The notes beneath the pieces are model-generated. The model had not been told where the DNA came from, made no database searches, and saw only the letters and a program-made list of their open reading frames with translations. Shown here in pieces: positions 4,950 to 5,724 of a stretch of DNA of 5,724 nt (its first letter is position 1; each line of letters opens with the position of its first letter). The translations under genes were made by a program, and so were the position numbers. The DNA is from Coleofasciculus sp. S288 (GTDB lineage Bacteria > Cyanobacteriota > Cyanobacteriia > Cyanobacteriales > Coleofasciculaceae). The stretch covers positions 1-5,724 of the forward strand of contig JAIUYC010000329.1 of assembly GCA_020216575.1 (NCBI GenBank), written 5' to 3'.

Positions 4950-5724
4950 CAGAACGAACGGATGGGAACAAAGCCAGCTTCTTTAATTAACCGTTGTCCT
5001 TCCTCCGTTAATAGTAATCGGACGTAAGCTTCTCCCACTTGCTGATCAACTTGACCATCTTGTTTAACGACCATAAAAAGCCGACGAATGAGCGGATACT
5101 CCCCATTTTGAATCGCCTCAACATTGAGTTGGTTGCGTTGAGCCGGACAGTTTTCGCGGGATACAAGCGAGCCTTGGTATGGAGGAACAAACTTCCCTCC
5201 TAAATCACGGCTGATGGGCAAGGGTTTGACAGTACACTGACCAATTAGATTGGATGCTGAGGCAAAGTAAATCCCGCCGAGTTCACCTTGATTGTTCTGA
5301 GGTTGCCCCACCTTATTTAGAGCTTCAGTCGGAGTCTTGATATGGATAACATTTTCGCCAAACGCTTGCTCTCCCAAAATCTCCTCTTTAAGAATTTCCG
5401 TTCCGCCACTGCCCTTAGGGGAAGAGTACGGTGTAATGTTTAAGTTGGGTCCACCAATTTGACTCCAGTTAGTAATCTGACCGTTGTAAATGCCTTTGAA
5501 TTGATCTAACGTCAACCCCTGAATGTTTAGACTGGGATGAACGACGACGGCAATTCCATCAAGTGCGACAGGAACTTGTTTGAGCTTAATGCCCCTAGAA
5601 GCCGCTCTTTTATACTCACTATTCAGGATAGGTCGTGAAGACTGAGAAAAAGACAGTTGACCGTCCAACACCATTTTGATACCAGTTCCAGAACCCCTCG
5701 GTAAAGTGGGATGTGGAGTTAATG
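4949..5724 (-). CDS. PstS-like extracytoplasmic binding domain protein, 5' end outside window; tandem paralogue
   Basis: The frame is open to the right edge, so the Met codon at 5674 is internal; 257 residues are visible. They align almost throughout with the C-terminal domain of the downstream CHAT gene, about two-thirds identical by eye. Shared blocks are GSGTGIKM-LDGQLSFSQSSRP, LKQVPVA-DGIA, GIY-G-ITNWSQ-GGPNL-ITPYS, QNGEYP and the end GF-PIR-F. Both proteins have Ser where classical PstS has the phosphate-contacting Asp (here codon 5638-5636). This copy also lacks the PstS Arg (Ser at 5422-5420) and reads SGG instead of SGT (5410-5402). Two Cys (GQC, ENC) match the paralogue's pair. A 5-residue insertion (near QNNQGE) sets it apart. 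The N-terminal partner is unseen: it may be another CHAT-TM fusion, a different effector, or a plain signal peptide. Confidence 0.88.
   Translation of the reverse strand, partial: LTPHPTLPRGSGTGIKMVLDGQLSFSQSSRPILNSEYKRAASRGIKLKQVPVALDGIAVVVHPSLNIQGLTLDQFKGIYNGQITNWSQIGGPNLNITPYSSPKGSGGTEILKEEILGEQAFGENVIHIKTPTEALNKVGQPQNNQGELGGIYFASASNLIGQCTVKPLPISRDLGGKFVPPYQGSLVSRENCPAQRNQLNVEAIQNGEYPLIRRLFMVVKQDGQVDQQVGEAYVRLLLTEEGQRLIKEAGFVPIRSF

Noticed and set aside
5008..5190. Minus-strand 60-codon ORF inside the second PstS-like gene
   Set aside because: It lies in another frame of a well-conserved coding sequence whose own frame aligns with its paralogue.

Overview
The window looks like cyanobacterial chromosome. 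The HIP1 octamer GCGATCGC occurs at least eight times (starts 69, 470, 702, 1421, 1708, 2267, 3009, 4287), against about 0.1 expected by chance. The spacers also hold palindromes and a CACAGAG-type iteration that I recall as widespread in cyanobacterial genomes, and the CHAT protein has the N-terminal style typical of this phylum. I cannot name the genus; the density of repeats suggests a larger, repeat-rich genome.

Layout: (1) 2-1189, plus strand, is the C-terminal part of alanyl-tRNA synthetase (alaS), entering from the left edge. (2) 1190-1638 is a repeat-rich spacer with three consecutive inverted repeats and a doubtful reverse-strand reading-frame remnant. (3) 1639-2106, plus strand, encodes a small exported, Gln/Thr/Glu-rich, probably disordered protein of unknown function. 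(4) 2107-2425 is a convergent spacer with a strong hairpin and a CACAGAG iteration. (5) 2426-4621, minus strand, encodes a 731-residue protein: a cytoplasmic CHAT (caspase-like) domain, one transmembrane helix, and an extracytoplasmic PstS-like phosphate-binding-protein fold. (6) 4622-4948 is a spacer with a 17-bp tandem duplication and a MITE-like palindromic element. (7) 4949-5724, minus strand, is a second PstS-like domain, a close paralogue of the C-terminal half of the preceding gene, cut by the right edge.

The most interesting part is 2426-5724: two tandem, same-strand paralogues of a membrane-anchored binding domain, at least one carrying a caspase-like protease domain on the cytoplasmic side. 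No transporter genes (pstC, pstA, pstB) are present in the window. I infer a sensor-type protein, in which ligand binding outside could control a CHAT protease inside. Several phosphate-contacting residues of classical PstS are replaced, so the ligand may not be phosphate. alaS is a housekeeping neighbour with no visible functional link.
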